Positions 33,397 to 41,902 of a DNA stretch of 45,376 nt are shown in pieces (within the stretch, counting starts at the first letter, position 1; each line of letters starts with the position of its first letter). The notes under the pieces are model-generated. The model saw only the letters and a list, made by a program, of their open reading frames with translations, searched no databases and was not told the origin of the DNA. This DNA is from Pseudomonadota bacterium (GTDB taxonomy: Bacteria > Pseudomonadota > Alphaproteobacteria > Sphingomonadales > Sphingomonadaceae), in the NCBI GenBank assembly GCA_023436615.1, contig JAEZIO010000035.1, forward strand, positions 1 to 45,376, written 5' to 3'. Made by a program: the position numbers and the translations under genes.

Positions 33397-33711
33397 ATGA
33401 AAAAATTCCCGATCGTCATCGGCATTGCCGCATTGACCGCCGCGGTCCCCGCGCCCGCCAATCACCTCTTGAATCTCGACACACCGTATGCATCACGCGG
33501 CGAGTGCGAAGCCGCGGTCGCCGATTTCAACAGTGACGACAGGGACGGCCTGCTCGTGCGTTTCCCGACGTTTTTCGAAAATCGGGGAGATGCGCAAAGC
33601 CTGCTCACGCGAGCATTTCCATGCGAGCTGAACGAGGACGACGGACAGTGGTACATTACCAGCCACCTGGGCGACGTCCTGGCGAGCGAGTGGTATCAGC
33701 GCAGGCATTGA
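33397..33711 (+). CDS. Small secreted protein of unknown function
   Basis: A 104-residue protein with a signal peptide (MKKFPIVIGIAALTAAVPAP, cleavage probably after APA) and a mature domain with two Cys (in SRGECEAAVADF and AFPCELNEDDGQWY), possibly disulfide-linked. AGGAG lies before the ATG. No family recognised. It lies 157 bases after the cytochrome b561 gene in DNA with more A and T at third codon positions than the neighbours, and precedes the winged-helix regulator gene. Confidence 0.72.
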   Translation: MKKFPIVIGIAALTAAVPAPANHLLNLDTPYASRGECEAAVADFNSDDRDGLLVRFPTFFENRGDAQSLLTRAFPCELNEDDGQWYITSHLGDVLASEWYQRRH

Positions 33712-33939
33712 GCGCGTATGCGTCCGTATCCGCGGCACCTCGGTCGGCGGACGTCGATCGAGGCGCTGCTGCGACACGCTCGTGCAGCGCCGTTTGCGCG
33801 CGCACTTAAGGAGCACGGGCTTCGCGACGACAGCTGCACGCCGAGCGGCGCACATGGGGCTGGAACGCTCGATTTCTCAACCACATCCGGTTATGACGAA
33901 CAGATTGCCTGCGCTCCGGCGAGGCTGGGGGAGAGCGCG

Positions 33940-35490
33940 TTGAACCTCCAAGTTCGTCTTCACGACCTGCTGACTACGGAGGAACTCGCGGGCAGGCCGG
34001 ATTTCGCTCTCGGCAGCGCCATTGTCAGTCCCTCGACCCGCACCATCCAGGTCGCTTCCGGCGCCGTCGACGTCGAGCCACGCGTAATGCAGGTGCTTGT
34101 GGTCCTTGCGGACGCGTCGGGCGCCGTGGTCACCCGCGACACGCTGTTCCGACGCTGCTGGGGCAGCCCTTCCGTCACCAACGACAGCCTCAATAGGGCG
34201 ATCGGCGCCCTTCGCCGCGTCGCAGCGAGCACGGATGGGGCGTTCGATGTCGAAACCATCCCCCGCACCGGTTATCGCCTGGCTGTATCGCCGGCTTCGA
34301 CTTCGGCTGCCACGCGGTCGCTTATCTCGCGCCGCGAGGCCATGGCCGCCGGCGGCGCGGCGGTTCTCGCGTCCGCCGGTGCGCTCGCTTACTGGACGGC
34401 GCGCGCAGGCGCTGCCGAGAATCCACGAGTGACCGACCTGATCGCGCGCAGCGACGAGATGATCCGTAACGGTTCGCCGCCCGCCGCGCCCGTCAAGCTT
34501 CTCGAAGAGGCAGTAGCGCAAGAGCCGGGCGATGCCCGCGCGTGGGGACGTCTTGCACTGGCACGCGGCAGCCTTGCGGAGCATGCGCCGCCCGCCGACG
34601 TCACCGCTGCCGTTGCCGCGACTCAGGGCGCGGCGCGCCGCGCCCTCGCGCTGGATTCACGCTCGGCAGACGCGCTCGCGGCACTTGCGCTGCTACCACC
34701 TTATTTCGGCGACTGGGCCGCGGCCGAGCGGCGCATGCGAGGGGTGCTTGCGGTACAGCCGGACCATTCGCCAACGCGCGACGCGCTCGATTTCATGCTG
34801 GCCGCCGTGGGCAGGGCGCGAGAGGGATCGCTCGACCGCACGAGGGTCGCCGCTCGCGAGCCGCTCCACGTCGTCCACCAGTTCAAGCTCGTCTATGCGC
34901 TGTGGGTTCTCGGCGATGTCGCCGCCGCCGACCGCGCCGCGGACCGCGCGCTCCAGCTTTGGCCCAGGCATCCCGCGGTCTGGTTCGCGCGGCTTTGGAC
35001 CCTTGCGTTCACTGGCCGTCCCGAGCGTGCCCTGGTGCACGTAAACGACCGAGATGCATGGCCCAAGCTTCCCCCAGGAACGATCGATTCGCTTCGCGCC
35101 GCGATGGGTGCGATGATCAGCCGCCGGCCGCGCGACGTAACGGACGCCGCCGACGGGGTTGTGAAGATGGTTGGCCGAGGGCCGAGCGAATCCGTCAACG
35201 CCATCATGATCTTGAATGGCCTTGGCGAGGTCGACCGCGCATTCGACGTGGCCTCCGCCTATCTCCTCGAGCGGGGACCCCTCCTTGCAATGGTGCAGTG
35301 GCGGCCTGGCCAGCTGTCGGTCACCGACCAGCACCGCCGCAAGACGAACATGCTGTTCTTGCCGGTCGCGCGCGAAATGCAGTCGGATCCGAGATTCATG
35401 CGCCTCGCGACCGACATCGGCCTCGCGAGATATTGGAATGAGGTCGGCGTCGAGCCCGATTTCCTGAAACTTCCACAGCGAACGCTCTAG
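33940..35490 (+). CDS. Membrane-anchored winged-helix regulator with a TPR-like periplasmic domain
   Basis: A CadC-type one-component regulator of about 516 residues. An OmpR/PhoB winged helix occupies roughly residues 28-120 (VEPRVMQVLVVLADASGAVV, then DSLNRAIGALRRVAA and TIPRTGYRLAV). One membrane segment follows an SRREAM motif (MAAGGAAVLASAGALAYW), and the rest is an Ala-rich helical TPR-like domain ending MQSDPRFMRLATDIGLARYW. The TTG at 33940 with a GGGGGAG site fits the family's usual N-terminus; an ATG at 33718 in the same frame would add 74 residues of non-domain sequence. It precedes the TonB-dependent receptor and may control it. Confidence 0.82.
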   Translation: MNLQVRLHDLLTTEELAGRPDFALGSAIVSPSTRTIQVASGAVDVEPRVMQVLVVLADASGAVVTRDTLFRRCWGSPSVTNDSLNRAIGALRRVAASTDGAFDVETIPRTGYRLAVSPASTSAATRSLISRREAMAAGGAAVLASAGALAYWTARAGAAENPRVTDLIARSDEMIRNGSPPAAPVKLLEEAVAQEPGDARAWGRLALARGSLAEHAPPADVTAAVAATQGAARRALALDSRSADALAALALLPPYFGDWAAAERRMRGVLAVQPDHSPTRDALDFMLAAVGRAREGSLDRTRVAAREPLHVVHQFKLVYALWVLGDVAAADRAADRALQLWPRHPAVWFARLWTLAFTGRPERALVHVNDRDAWPKLPPGTIDSLRAAMGAMISRRPRDVTDAADGVVKMVGRGPSESVNAIMILNGLGEVDRAFDVASAYLLERGPLLAMVQWRPGQLSVTDQHRRKTNMLFLPVAREMQSDPRFMRLATDIGLARYWNEVGVEPDFLKLPQRTL

Positions 35491-35533
35491 CTGCAACCGA
35501 CGATCGGCGGAGGAAGCTCAACTGTCTCGAGGG

Positions 35534-37972
35534 TTGTCGCCGCTAGCTGCCACTGACTCCGGCCGGCCTGCACCGTTCCTGATTTCGCGGGCCGCCCTGA
35601 CGGTGATCATTGCCCTGGCGCCGCTTTTCCTCTGGCCGACAAGTCTTGCCGCGCAGACTCCAACGACGCCTGCGTCGAGCGCCCCGTCGACCAAGGACAT
35701 TGTCGTCACGGCGCGACGGCGGCCGGAGGTCCTGGCCCAGGTCGCAGCCCCGGTGAGCGCCGTCACGCGCGAGGAGCTTCGCGACAGCCTCTCGACGAAA
35801 GTGGACGATCTCGACCAGCTCTTCCCCGCGCTCACGGTCCAGCCCACGGGGACCGGCAACCTCGTCTTCATTCGCGGCGTCGGCAACTTCACTCTCCAGC
35901 CCAACAGCGACCCCGCCGTGGGCTTTGCCTACGACGGCGTGATGATTGCGCGGCCGAGCGGGACGATGGGCCCGTTGTACGACATCGATCGCGTGGAACT
36001 GATCAAAGGCCCGCAAGGCGTGCTCTATGGCCGTAGCGCGGCGGCCGGTTCGATCAACGTCGAGCCTCGGCAGCCGATCCTCGGTCACACCGATGCCGGT
36101 GCCGAGCTGACCGTCGGGTCCTACGCGCAGCGGCGGGTCGAGGCCGCGGCAAATTTTGCTCTCGGAGAGTCCGCTGCCGTGCGGCTTTCTGGCGTGCTGA
36201 CCCGCCGCGATCCCTATCTCCGCGGTTACGCCGAGGGCGACGCACAGGAGTCCCTCCGCGGACAGCTGAAGATCGCCCTCGGTCCCCGGCTCTCCGTGCG
36301 CCTTTCCGGTGACTACAGCCACTTGGGCGGAGCTGGGATTGGGAGCAGCTATGCCGGAAGATATGTCTATCTTGCCGCGGAGCGCCGCTACCGTTTCATT
36401 CCATCCGGACTGTCGCTCTCTCAAGGGATCTACTCGGCGCCCGCGCAATCTTTCCGGCAAACTATCTTCCTGCCGGGCGCCGGCAGGAATCTCGACCCGA
36501 TAGCGTCGGTGCCGCGCCAGGATGTTCGGCTCTACGGGGCGCATTCCCGCCTTGAGGCCGATCTGGGCATCGCGACGCTGGTGCTACTCCCTGCCTGGCG
36601 CGGGGTGTCGCTGGATTCGATCATTGCCGGATCGCCGTTCGGCTATCACATCGTTGAACGCGACGAACAGCGGAGCCTGGAAGCCCGCCTCTCGGGACGC
36701 CGCGGAATCGTCGAATGGCTCGGCGGAGGGCTGCTGTTCGACGAGACTATCGACAGCAGCAACGCCACCAATCTTTCGTCGTCGCTGATCCTTTCGAAGC
36801 AGAAGTACGACACGCACAGCAGCTCGGTGTTCGGCAATACGCTCCTGCATCTGGCGTCAACGCTCAGGGCCTCGGCTGGAATTCGGTGGACGCGGGACCG
36901 CAAGCGCTTTGCCGGCGGCTCAGACACGTTGACCATCATCTGCTTGAGACGAGTGTCGGCTGTGCCCGCCTGTCCAACCGCTCCGCTCTTTCCGCTCGTT
37001 CTAGATTTCGGCGACCAGCCATTGCCCGTTCCGGGCCAGCCGGGCCGGGTCCTGCCGATCTTCGTCCAGGGCAATGACACGGGAGCGATCATTGCTCGCA
37101 GCACTTCGGCGGGCGAGGGACGATTGGCGAAGGGCTACGTCGACTGGCGCGTGGGCGCGGAATTCGACTTGACCCCGCGTTCTATGGCCTATGCCAACGT
37201 CGAAACGGGGCACCGGCCCGGCGGCTTCAACATTGCAACCGGATTCGAAACGTTTGCGCCGGAACGGCTGACCGCCTTCACGCTGGGGCTGCGGCACGGG
37301 GCACTGAACGGGCGGGTCCGGCTGGATGCGGAAGCCTTCTGGTGGTTCTATCGCAATCAGCAAGTCAGCGCGCTTCGGCCCGATCTTTCCACGCCCCCCC
37401 GAAATGCAAACATCACCGACAATATCGCTGACTCGCGGCTGCGCGGGGTCGAATTCGAGGCGAGGCTCGAGCCCTGGTCGCAGTCTCAAGTACGGGCGGT
37501 GGTGCAGTTTCTGGACGCGGGGTATCGTTCGTTCCGTTTCCTGCAGGCGAACACGGGGGTTCCACCGCTGACTGGCTGTGAGCCTTCGCTAGTTTCGCCG
37601 AGCCTCTATGCGGTCGATTGCAGTAAGCAGCAGCCCTACAACAGCCCACGCTGGTCGCTCTTCCTTGCCGGCCGACAGAGCTTCGCTGCGGGGCCGCTAC
37701 TGGCGACAATCCATGTCGACACGCAGTTTCGTTCGGCTCGGAACATCGGTTTCGCGTTTCTTCCTGAGCAGCGCATTGGGGCAGGGTGGACGAGCAATTT
37801 CGCCGGCGCGATTGGGCGGCGCGATGGAAAGTGGGACCTCACTGCTTTCGTCCAGAACCTGGAAGGCAGGCGAATTCCCGAGTTCATGATCTATCACCCC
37901 ATCAGCAATGCCCTGGTGGCGGGCACCGGTGCCCCGCGTCGGTTCGGGCTGCGTCTGGACTGGCATTATTAA
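35534..37972 (+). CDS. TonB-dependent outer-membrane receptor
   Basis: An 812-residue TonB-dependent receptor: signal peptide (hydrophobic LTVIIALAPLFLWPTSLAAQ), a TonB box-like region DIVVTARRRPE, the plug domain (VFIRGVGNFTLQPNSDPAVG, VELIKGPQGVLYGRSAAAGS) and a ~600-residue barrel ending FGLRLDWHY. Two Cys pairs occur in extracellular-loop regions (about residues 475-485 and 680-700). The start is uncertain: TTG at 35534 is 20 bases from the GGAGGA site (35509-35514), while an in-frame CTG at 35522 is 8 bases from it. The ligand is unknown. It is followed by a cytochrome b and a Mo enzyme, which is unusual. Confidence 0.92.
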   Translation: MSPLAATDSGRPAPFLISRAALTVIIALAPLFLWPTSLAAQTPTTPASSAPSTKDIVVTARRRPEVLAQVAAPVSAVTREELRDSLSTKVDDLDQLFPALTVQPTGTGNLVFIRGVGNFTLQPNSDPAVGFAYDGVMIARPSGTMGPLYDIDRVELIKGPQGVLYGRSAAAGSINVEPRQPILGHTDAGAELTVGSYAQRRVEAAANFALGESAAVRLSGVLTRRDPYLRGYAEGDAQESLRGQLKIALGPRLSVRLSGDYSHLGGAGIGSSYAGRYVYLAAERRYRFIPSGLSLSQGIYSAPAQSFRQTIFLPGAGRNLDPIASVPRQDVRLYGAHSRLEADLGIATLVLLPAWRGVSLDSIIAGSPFGYHIVERDEQRSLEARLSGRRGIVEWLGGGLLFDETIDSSNATNLSSSLILSKQKYDTHSSSVFGNTLLHLASTLRASAGIRWTRDRKRFAGGSDTLTIICLRRVSAVPACPTAPLFPLVLDFGDQPLPVPGQPGRVLPIFVQGNDTGAIIARSTSAGEGRLAKGYVDWRVGAEFDLTPRSMAYANVETGHRPGGFNIATGFETFAPERLTAFTLGLRHGALNGRVRLDAEAFWWFYRNQQVSALRPDLSTPPRNANITDNIADSRLRGVEFEARLEPWSQSQVRAVVQFLDAGYRSFRFLQANTGVPPLTGCEPSLVSPSLYAVDCSKQQPYNSPRWSLFLAGRQSFAAGPLLATIHVDTQFRSARNIGFAFLPEQRIGAGWTSNFAGAIGRRDGKWDLTAFVQNLEGRRIPEFMIYHPISNALVAGTGAPRRFGLRLDWHY

Positions 37973-37988
37973 GGGGATTTCGGATCGG

Positions 37989-38777
37989 GTGACCAATGCG
38001 CGCGAAGGTGGTAAATGCCCGATCTTGGCGACCGACGACTTGCCGCGCACCTCCAAGCTTCAACGCCAGGCCTCGCGGCGGCCGACAGTGCTGCGCCACC
38101 GTCTTTCGACCCGCATATGGCATTGGTTGAACGTCATCACCGTGTTCGTAATGCTGATGTCGGGGCTGATGATCCTCAATGCCCATCCGCGGCTGTACTG
38201 GGGGCAGTTCGGCGCCAACTTCGACCGCGCGTGGCTGCACCTGCCGCGGTTCCCGGGCTGGATGACGATTCCATCCTTCTACGACCTCGCCGGCGCCCGC
38301 CGCTGGCACCTCGCCTTTGCCTGGCTGCTGGCGGTCAGCTTCGTCGCCTATCTGCTGATTATCGTGGCAAACGGCCATTTGCGCCGTAACATCGCGCCAG
38401 CGGTGAGCGAGCTTCGGCCAAGACATCTTCTTCGCGACATTTCCGACCACGCACGATTGCGCTTCCCGACCGGCGAAGGCGCATTGCGCTACAACACGCT
38501 TCAGAAGCTGAGCTATCTTGGAGTCTTAGTGATCCTGCTTCCGCTGCTGATCCTCACCGGCTTGACGATGTCGCCGGCGATCGACGCGGCGTGGCCGTGG
38601 CTGCTGGATATATTCGGCGGGCGCCAATCGGCGCGCTCCATCCACTTCATTGCCGCTGCCGCTATGGCGGCCTTCATCCTGATCCATGTCCTCATGGTTC
38701 TGCTTGCCGGGCCGGTGAACGAGCTGCGATCCATGATCACGGGCCGCTTCAGAGTCCCGCCGGAAGCTGCACAGTGA
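37989..38777 (+). CDS. Cytochrome b (b561/thiosulfate-reductase type) membrane subunit
   Basis: A ~262-residue di-haem membrane protein. His residues in STRIWHWLNVITVFVMLMSG, RRWHLAFAWLLAVSFVAYLL, ARSIHFIAAAAMAAF and LIHVLMVLLAGPVNEL match haem-ligand positions of the cytochrome b/b6 family that serves periplasmic oxidoreductases. The GTG at 37989 follows the receptor gene by 16 bases; a TTG further downstream is possible, so the first ~13 residues are uncertain. The stop overlaps the GTG start of the Mo enzyme (GTGA), implying coupled expression of the two subunits. Confidence 0.88.
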   Translation: MTNAREGGKCPILATDDLPRTSKLQRQASRRPTVLRHRLSTRIWHWLNVITVFVMLMSGLMILNAHPRLYWGQFGANFDRAWLHLPRFPGWMTIPSFYDLAGARRWHLAFAWLLAVSFVAYLLIIVANGHLRRNIAPAVSELRPRHLLRDISDHARLRFPTGEGALRYNTLQKLSYLGVLVILLPLLILTGLTMSPAIDAAWPWLLDIFGGRQSARSIHFIAAAAMAAFILIHVLMVLLAGPVNELRSMITGRFRVPPEAAQ

Positions 38778-39526
38778 TCAGCCGCCGCGCCTTCGTTGCG
38801 TCCGCGGCGAGCTCGAGCGGCTTCGTCGTTTCCGGCTGCGACCGTCTCCACCGGAGCGAGGGCTTTCGGGGCGTCCTGCGCTCCGCCGAGCGGCTTACAA
38901 TGAAAGCGCAGCGCGTCCTCGTCGACCGGGACGACCTGGCGCGCGAATATTCCGAGTCCGACATGTCGCCGGTGTTCCGCTCGAACGGGACGCGGTTTCC
39001 GGATACGGTCGAATATGCCCAGCATGTCGCGCAGGCCTTCACCAATTGGCGGCTCACGATCGACGGCTTAGTCCGCCACCCGTTGTCGTTGCCGCTCGCG
39101 GCGGTGCGCTCGATGCCGTCGCGAACGCAAATCACCAGGCACGATTGCGTCGAGGGATGGAGCGCGATCGGCAAATGGCACGGCGTGCCGCTCGCGAACC
39201 TGCTCGACCTGGCCGGGCTGCGGCAGTCGGCACGATATATTGTGCTTCATTGCGCCGACCGCTTCGGAGCCGTGCCCTATTACGAAAGCATCGACCTCGT
39301 CGACGCGCTTCACCCGCAGACTATTCTCGCATGGGCAATGAACGGCGCGCTGCTGCCGGTGCCCAACGGCGCCCCGCTTCGGCTCAGGGTGGAGCGGCAG
39401 CTCGGCTACAAGCACGCCAAATATGTTCACCGGCTGCAGGCGGTGGCGACTCTCGGTTCGGTCTACGGGGGGCGCGGCGGCTATTGGGAAGATCATGCCG
39501 ATTACGAATGGTATGCGGGCATTTGA
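38774..39526 (+). CDS. Tat-exported molybdopterin-dependent oxidoreductase (SUOX fold)
   Basis: A 250-residue protein of the oxidoreductase molybdopterin-binding family (sulfite oxidase/MsrP-like). The N-terminus MISRRAFVASAASSSGFVVS is a twin-arginine signal followed by SGC (Cys22), possibly a lipobox. The Mo ligand is Cys125 in TRHDCVEGWSAIGKW, and the pterin pocket continues through LHCADRFGAVPYYESIDLVD and the basic RLRVERQLGYKHAKYVHRLQ. It lacks a haem domain and would pass electrons through the coupled cytochrome b. The substrate is not predictable; the family reduces or oxidises S- or N-oxides among others. Confidence 0.9.
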   Translation: MISRRAFVASAASSSGFVVSGCDRLHRSEGFRGVLRSAERLTMKAQRVLVDRDDLAREYSESDMSPVFRSNGTRFPDTVEYAQHVAQAFTNWRLTIDGLVRHPLSLPLAAVRSMPSRTQITRHDCVEGWSAIGKWHGVPLANLLDLAGLRQSARYIVLHCADRFGAVPYYESIDLVDALHPQTILAWAMNGALLPVPNGAPLRLRVERQLGYKHAKYVHRLQAVATLGSVYGGRGGYWEDHADYEWYAGI

Positions 39527-39577
39527 CAGCGGCCGCTCGCCCTTGAACCGTCCGCGCTAGAGCGCCACATCGCTCCC

Positions 39578-40144
39578 ATGCTGATCCGAACCGAGCACAC
39601 CCCCAACCCGACGACCCGCAAGTTCCTTCCCGGCCAGGCGGTGATGGACGGGGCCACGCGCGATTTTCCCGATGCGCAAAGCGCCGAAGCATCGCCGCTC
39701 GCGGAGGCGCTGTTCGCCACCCAAATGGTGGAAGGCGTCTTTTTCGGACGCGACTTCGTCTCGGTCACGGCCGCGCCCGGCGTGTCGTGGACCGATCTGG
39801 AGCCGATCGTGGTTGAGGCCCTGCTGGACCATTTCGTCACCGGCGCGCCTTTGTTCAAAGCCGCCAGCGCGGCTGCCATCCAGGTCGACGCCGATTTCGA
39901 CGAAAATCCCGAGGACGCCGATATCATCGACCAGATCAAGGATTTGATCGAGACACGCGTCCGGCCCGCGGTGGCGCAGGACGGCGGGGACATCGTCTAC
40001 AAGGGCTATCGCGACGGCCACCTCTATCTTTCAATGCACGGCGCCTGCCAGGGCTGCCCCTCGTCGTCGGTGACGCTGAAGCGCGGCATTGAAAGCCTGA
40101 TCAAGCATTACGTGCCCGAGGTCGAATCCGTCGAAGCCGTCTGA
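39578..40144 (+). CDS. nfuA: NifU-family Fe-S carrier (NfuA-like)
   Basis: A 188-residue Fe-S cluster carrier. The N-terminal Nfu domain (MLIRTEHTPNPTTRKFLPGQ, then VEGVFFGRDFVSVTAAPGVS) is followed by the NifU C-terminal domain with the cluster-binding CxxC in MHGACQGCPSSSVTLKRGIE. This two-domain form is standard in alphaproteobacteria and mitochondria, where it supplies clusters to lipoate synthase and aconitase-type proteins. An 18-base stretch containing its stop is repeated downstream in the same frame. First gene of the nfuA-tsaB-rimI group. Confidence 0.94.
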   Translation: MLIRTEHTPNPTTRKFLPGQAVMDGATRDFPDAQSAEASPLAEALFATQMVEGVFFGRDFVSVTAAPGVSWTDLEPIVVEALLDHFVTGAPLFKAASAAAIQVDADFDENPEDADIIDQIKDLIETRVRPAVAQDGGDIVYKGYRDGHLYLSMHGACQGCPSSSVTLKRGIESLIKHYVPEVESVEAV

Positions 40145-40217
40145 GGCTTCGCAAGGATTCGCGTCGAAGCCATCTAAGGCCTTGCCCCAGCCGCAACCCT
40201 GTGGCCCACTGATCGCG

Positions 40218-40826
40218 ATGATCCTGGCGCTCGACACCTCGACCGCGGCGTGCACGGCTGCCCTGTTCGACGAGGACGCCGTGTGCCTCGGCAGTCGCGA
40301 CGAGATCATCGGCCGCGGCCATGCGGAGCGGCTCGCGCCCATGCTCCACGAGCTGCTCGCGGGCCGCCGCGCTCAATCCATTCTGGTCGGTACCGGGCCA
40401 GGAAGCTTCACCGGAATCCGGGTCGGCATTGCCGCAGCGCAAGGCCTTGCCATCGGATGGAACGCGAACATCTCGGGAATGTCGTCGCTGGGGCTGATCG
40501 CGGCCGCCGCGCAGGCGGAAGACGATGTCGCGGCGGCTATGCCCGGCGGTCACGGCGAGCTATTCGCGCAGCAGTTCGGCGCTTCGCTCGCACCCACCTC
40601 AGACCTATTCAACGCGCCCCCGGCGGCAGTGGCGGCGGCGATATCCGCGCAGATCGTTGCAGGACCTGGAGCGATCGCGCTCGTCGCCGCGCGCGGCTAC
40701 GGGCGAGCGGTCGAGGCATGGCCGTCGGCTTCGCGCGCTCTCGACCTTCCCGAACCGCTTCGCGCGCTTTCGCCGGCACCGCTTTACGCCCGTCCGCCCG
40801 ATGCGAAGGCGAGGACCGCCGCGTGA
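40218..40826 (+). CDS. tsaB: tRNA threonylcarbamoyladenosine synthesis protein TsaB
   Basis: A 202-residue ASKHA-fold partner of TsaD/TsaE in t6A37 tRNA modification. It starts MILALDTSTAACTAALFDED and has the family motifs GRGHAERLAPMLHELL and GTGPGSFTGIRVGIAAAQGL. An in-frame ATG 12 codons upstream was rejected since MILALDTS is the usual start. Its stop overlaps the rimI GTG (GTGA), a common tsaB-rimI arrangement. Confidence 0.94.
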   Translation: MILALDTSTAACTAALFDEDAVCLGSRDEIIGRGHAERLAPMLHELLAGRRAQSILVGTGPGSFTGIRVGIAAAQGLAIGWNANISGMSSLGLIAAAAQAEDDVAAAMPGGHGELFAQQFGASLAPTSDLFNAPPAAVAAAISAQIVAGPGAIALVAARGYGRAVEAWPSASRALDLPEPLRALSPAPLYARPPDAKARTAA

Positions 40827-41290
40827 CCATCACGCTTGCCGACGGCGGCGCCGATAGCCTCGATGCGGTGATGCGCGTGATGACCGCCGCCTTCTCGGAC
40901 CGGTACGGCGAGGCCTGGACGCGTTCGCAATGCTCCGGAATCCTGCCGATAACGGGCATCAAGCTCGTGCTTGCCCAGGACGACAGCGACCGCATCGTCG
41001 GCTTCGCGCTCTATCGAACGATCATCGACGACGCAGAGCTCCTGCTGCTTGCGGTCGACCCGGACGCCCAGGGAAAGGGAATCGGCCGAACATTGCTGAG
41101 CCACTTCATCGACGATGCGCGCAAGGCGGGAGCTTCGAAGATCCACCTCGAGGTTCGCGATGGCAACCCGGCCATTCGGGTTTACGAGGCCGCCGGCTTC
41201 GAACGGGTCAATCGGCGACGCAATTATTATCGCGGCGGCGACGGTCGCCAATTCGACGCGCTGACATTCCTATTGTCGAACAAAGATTAA
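40823..41290 (+). CDS. rimI: GNAT acetyltransferase, RimI-like
   Basis: A 155-residue GNAT-fold N-acetyltransferase. The acetyl-CoA motif LAVDPDAQGKGIGRTLLSHF and the C-terminal EVRDGNPAIRVYEAAGFERV with NYYRGGDG match RimI, which acetylates the N-terminal Ala of ribosomal protein S18. Coupling to tsaB by a GTGA overlap supports the assignment. The GTG at 40823 is the first start past the tsaB body. Confidence 0.9.
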   Translation: MTITLADGGADSLDAVMRVMTAAFSDRYGEAWTRSQCSGILPITGIKLVLAQDDSDRIVGFALYRTIIDDAELLLLAVDPDAQGKGIGRTLLSHFIDDARKAGASKIHLEVRDGNPAIRVYEAAGFERVNRRRNYYRGGDGRQFDALTFLLSNKD

Positions 41291-41313
41291 CCGCAATCAA
41301 TATTTCGTCTCTA

Positions 41314-41342
41314 TTGCTGGTCGCGACAGCGCTGGCTATTGG
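41314..41342 (+). promoter_or_regulatory. Weak candidate promoter and A/T-rich control region of mucR
   Basis: TTGCTG (41314-41319) is followed after 17 bases by TATTGG (41337-41342). The match is weak (three core bases in each box), but the 107-base rimI-mucR gap is clearly richer in A and T than its surroundings, and MucR proteins are known to bind A/T-rich control regions, including their own. Transcription from here would leave a ~50-base leader. Confidence 0.3.
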
Positions 41343-41397
41343 TCTATTGCAAAGCTGCCCGAAACAGTTCCGAACAGCACATAATGGAGTCCATTGA

Positions 41398-41829
41398 ATG
41401 GCCGACAGCCAAGACACCGGCGACACGCTGATCACGCTCACGGCAGACATTGTCGCTGCCCACGTAAGCAACAACAGCGTCGCGGTGAATGATCTTCCGA
41501 ACCTGATACAAAATGTCCATCAGGCGCTCAGCGGAATTTCGGCGACAGGCTCCAGCGCGGAAGAAAAGCAGGAACCGAAGGTTTCGATCCGCTCGTCGGT
41601 CAAGCCTGACTACATCAGCTGCCTCGAGTGCGGAAAGAAGCAGAAGATGCTCAAGCGGCACCTGATGACCAATCATGAAATGAGCCCCGCCGATTATCGG
41701 CAGAAGTGGAGCCTTTCTTCGGATTACCCGATGGTCGCGCCCAACTATGCCGAGCAGCGGCGCACGCTGGCGAAGTCGATCGGGCTCGGAACAAAGCGGC
41801 GTCGGACGCGCGGCGGCAAGGGAAAATAA
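41398..41829 (+). CDS. mucR: MucR/Ros family zinc-finger regulator
   Basis: A 143-residue alphaproteobacterial Ros/MucR transcription regulator. The zinc finger is in YISCLECGKKQKMLKRHLMT followed by NHEMSPADYRQKW (Cys-x2-Cys-x9-His-x4-His). The N-terminal part TLTADIVAAHVSNNSVAVND is the oligomerisation region of the family. GGAG precedes the ATG. A good terminator follows at 41841-41868. In relatives it controls exopolysaccharide, cell cycle and surface genes. Confidence 0.95.
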   Translation: MADSQDTGDTLITLTADIVAAHVSNNSVAVNDLPNLIQNVHQALSGISATGSSAEEKQEPKVSIRSSVKPDYISCLECGKKQKMLKRHLMTNHEMSPADYRQKWSLSSDYPMVAPNYAEQRRTLAKSIGLGTKRRRTRGGKGK

Positions 41830-41840
41830 TGCCCTTTGCG

Positions 41841-41868
41841 GAGGGCGCTTCGAAGCGCCCTTCCCTTT
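41841..41868 (+). terminator. Rho-independent terminator after mucR
   Basis: A perfect palindrome (GGGCGCTT/AAGCGCCC arms, 41843-41860) is followed directly by TTCCCTTT. It starts 13 bases past the mucR stop and separates mucR from fur, the clearest intrinsic terminator in the window. Confidence 0.75.
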
Positions 41869-41902
41869 ACCAGCGCGCTGGCCGGCCTTAGCTTGGCGGA
41901 CC

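Noticed and set aside
33718..33939. Upstream extension of the winged-helix regulator from ATG 33718
   Set aside because: The extra 74 residues show no domain character, and the winged-helix family normally begins near the TTG at 33940. Not excluded by experiment.
41380..41385. CATAAT before mucR as a -10 box
   Set aside because: It lies only 13 bases from the ATG, overlaps the ribosome site region and has no -35 at the right distance.
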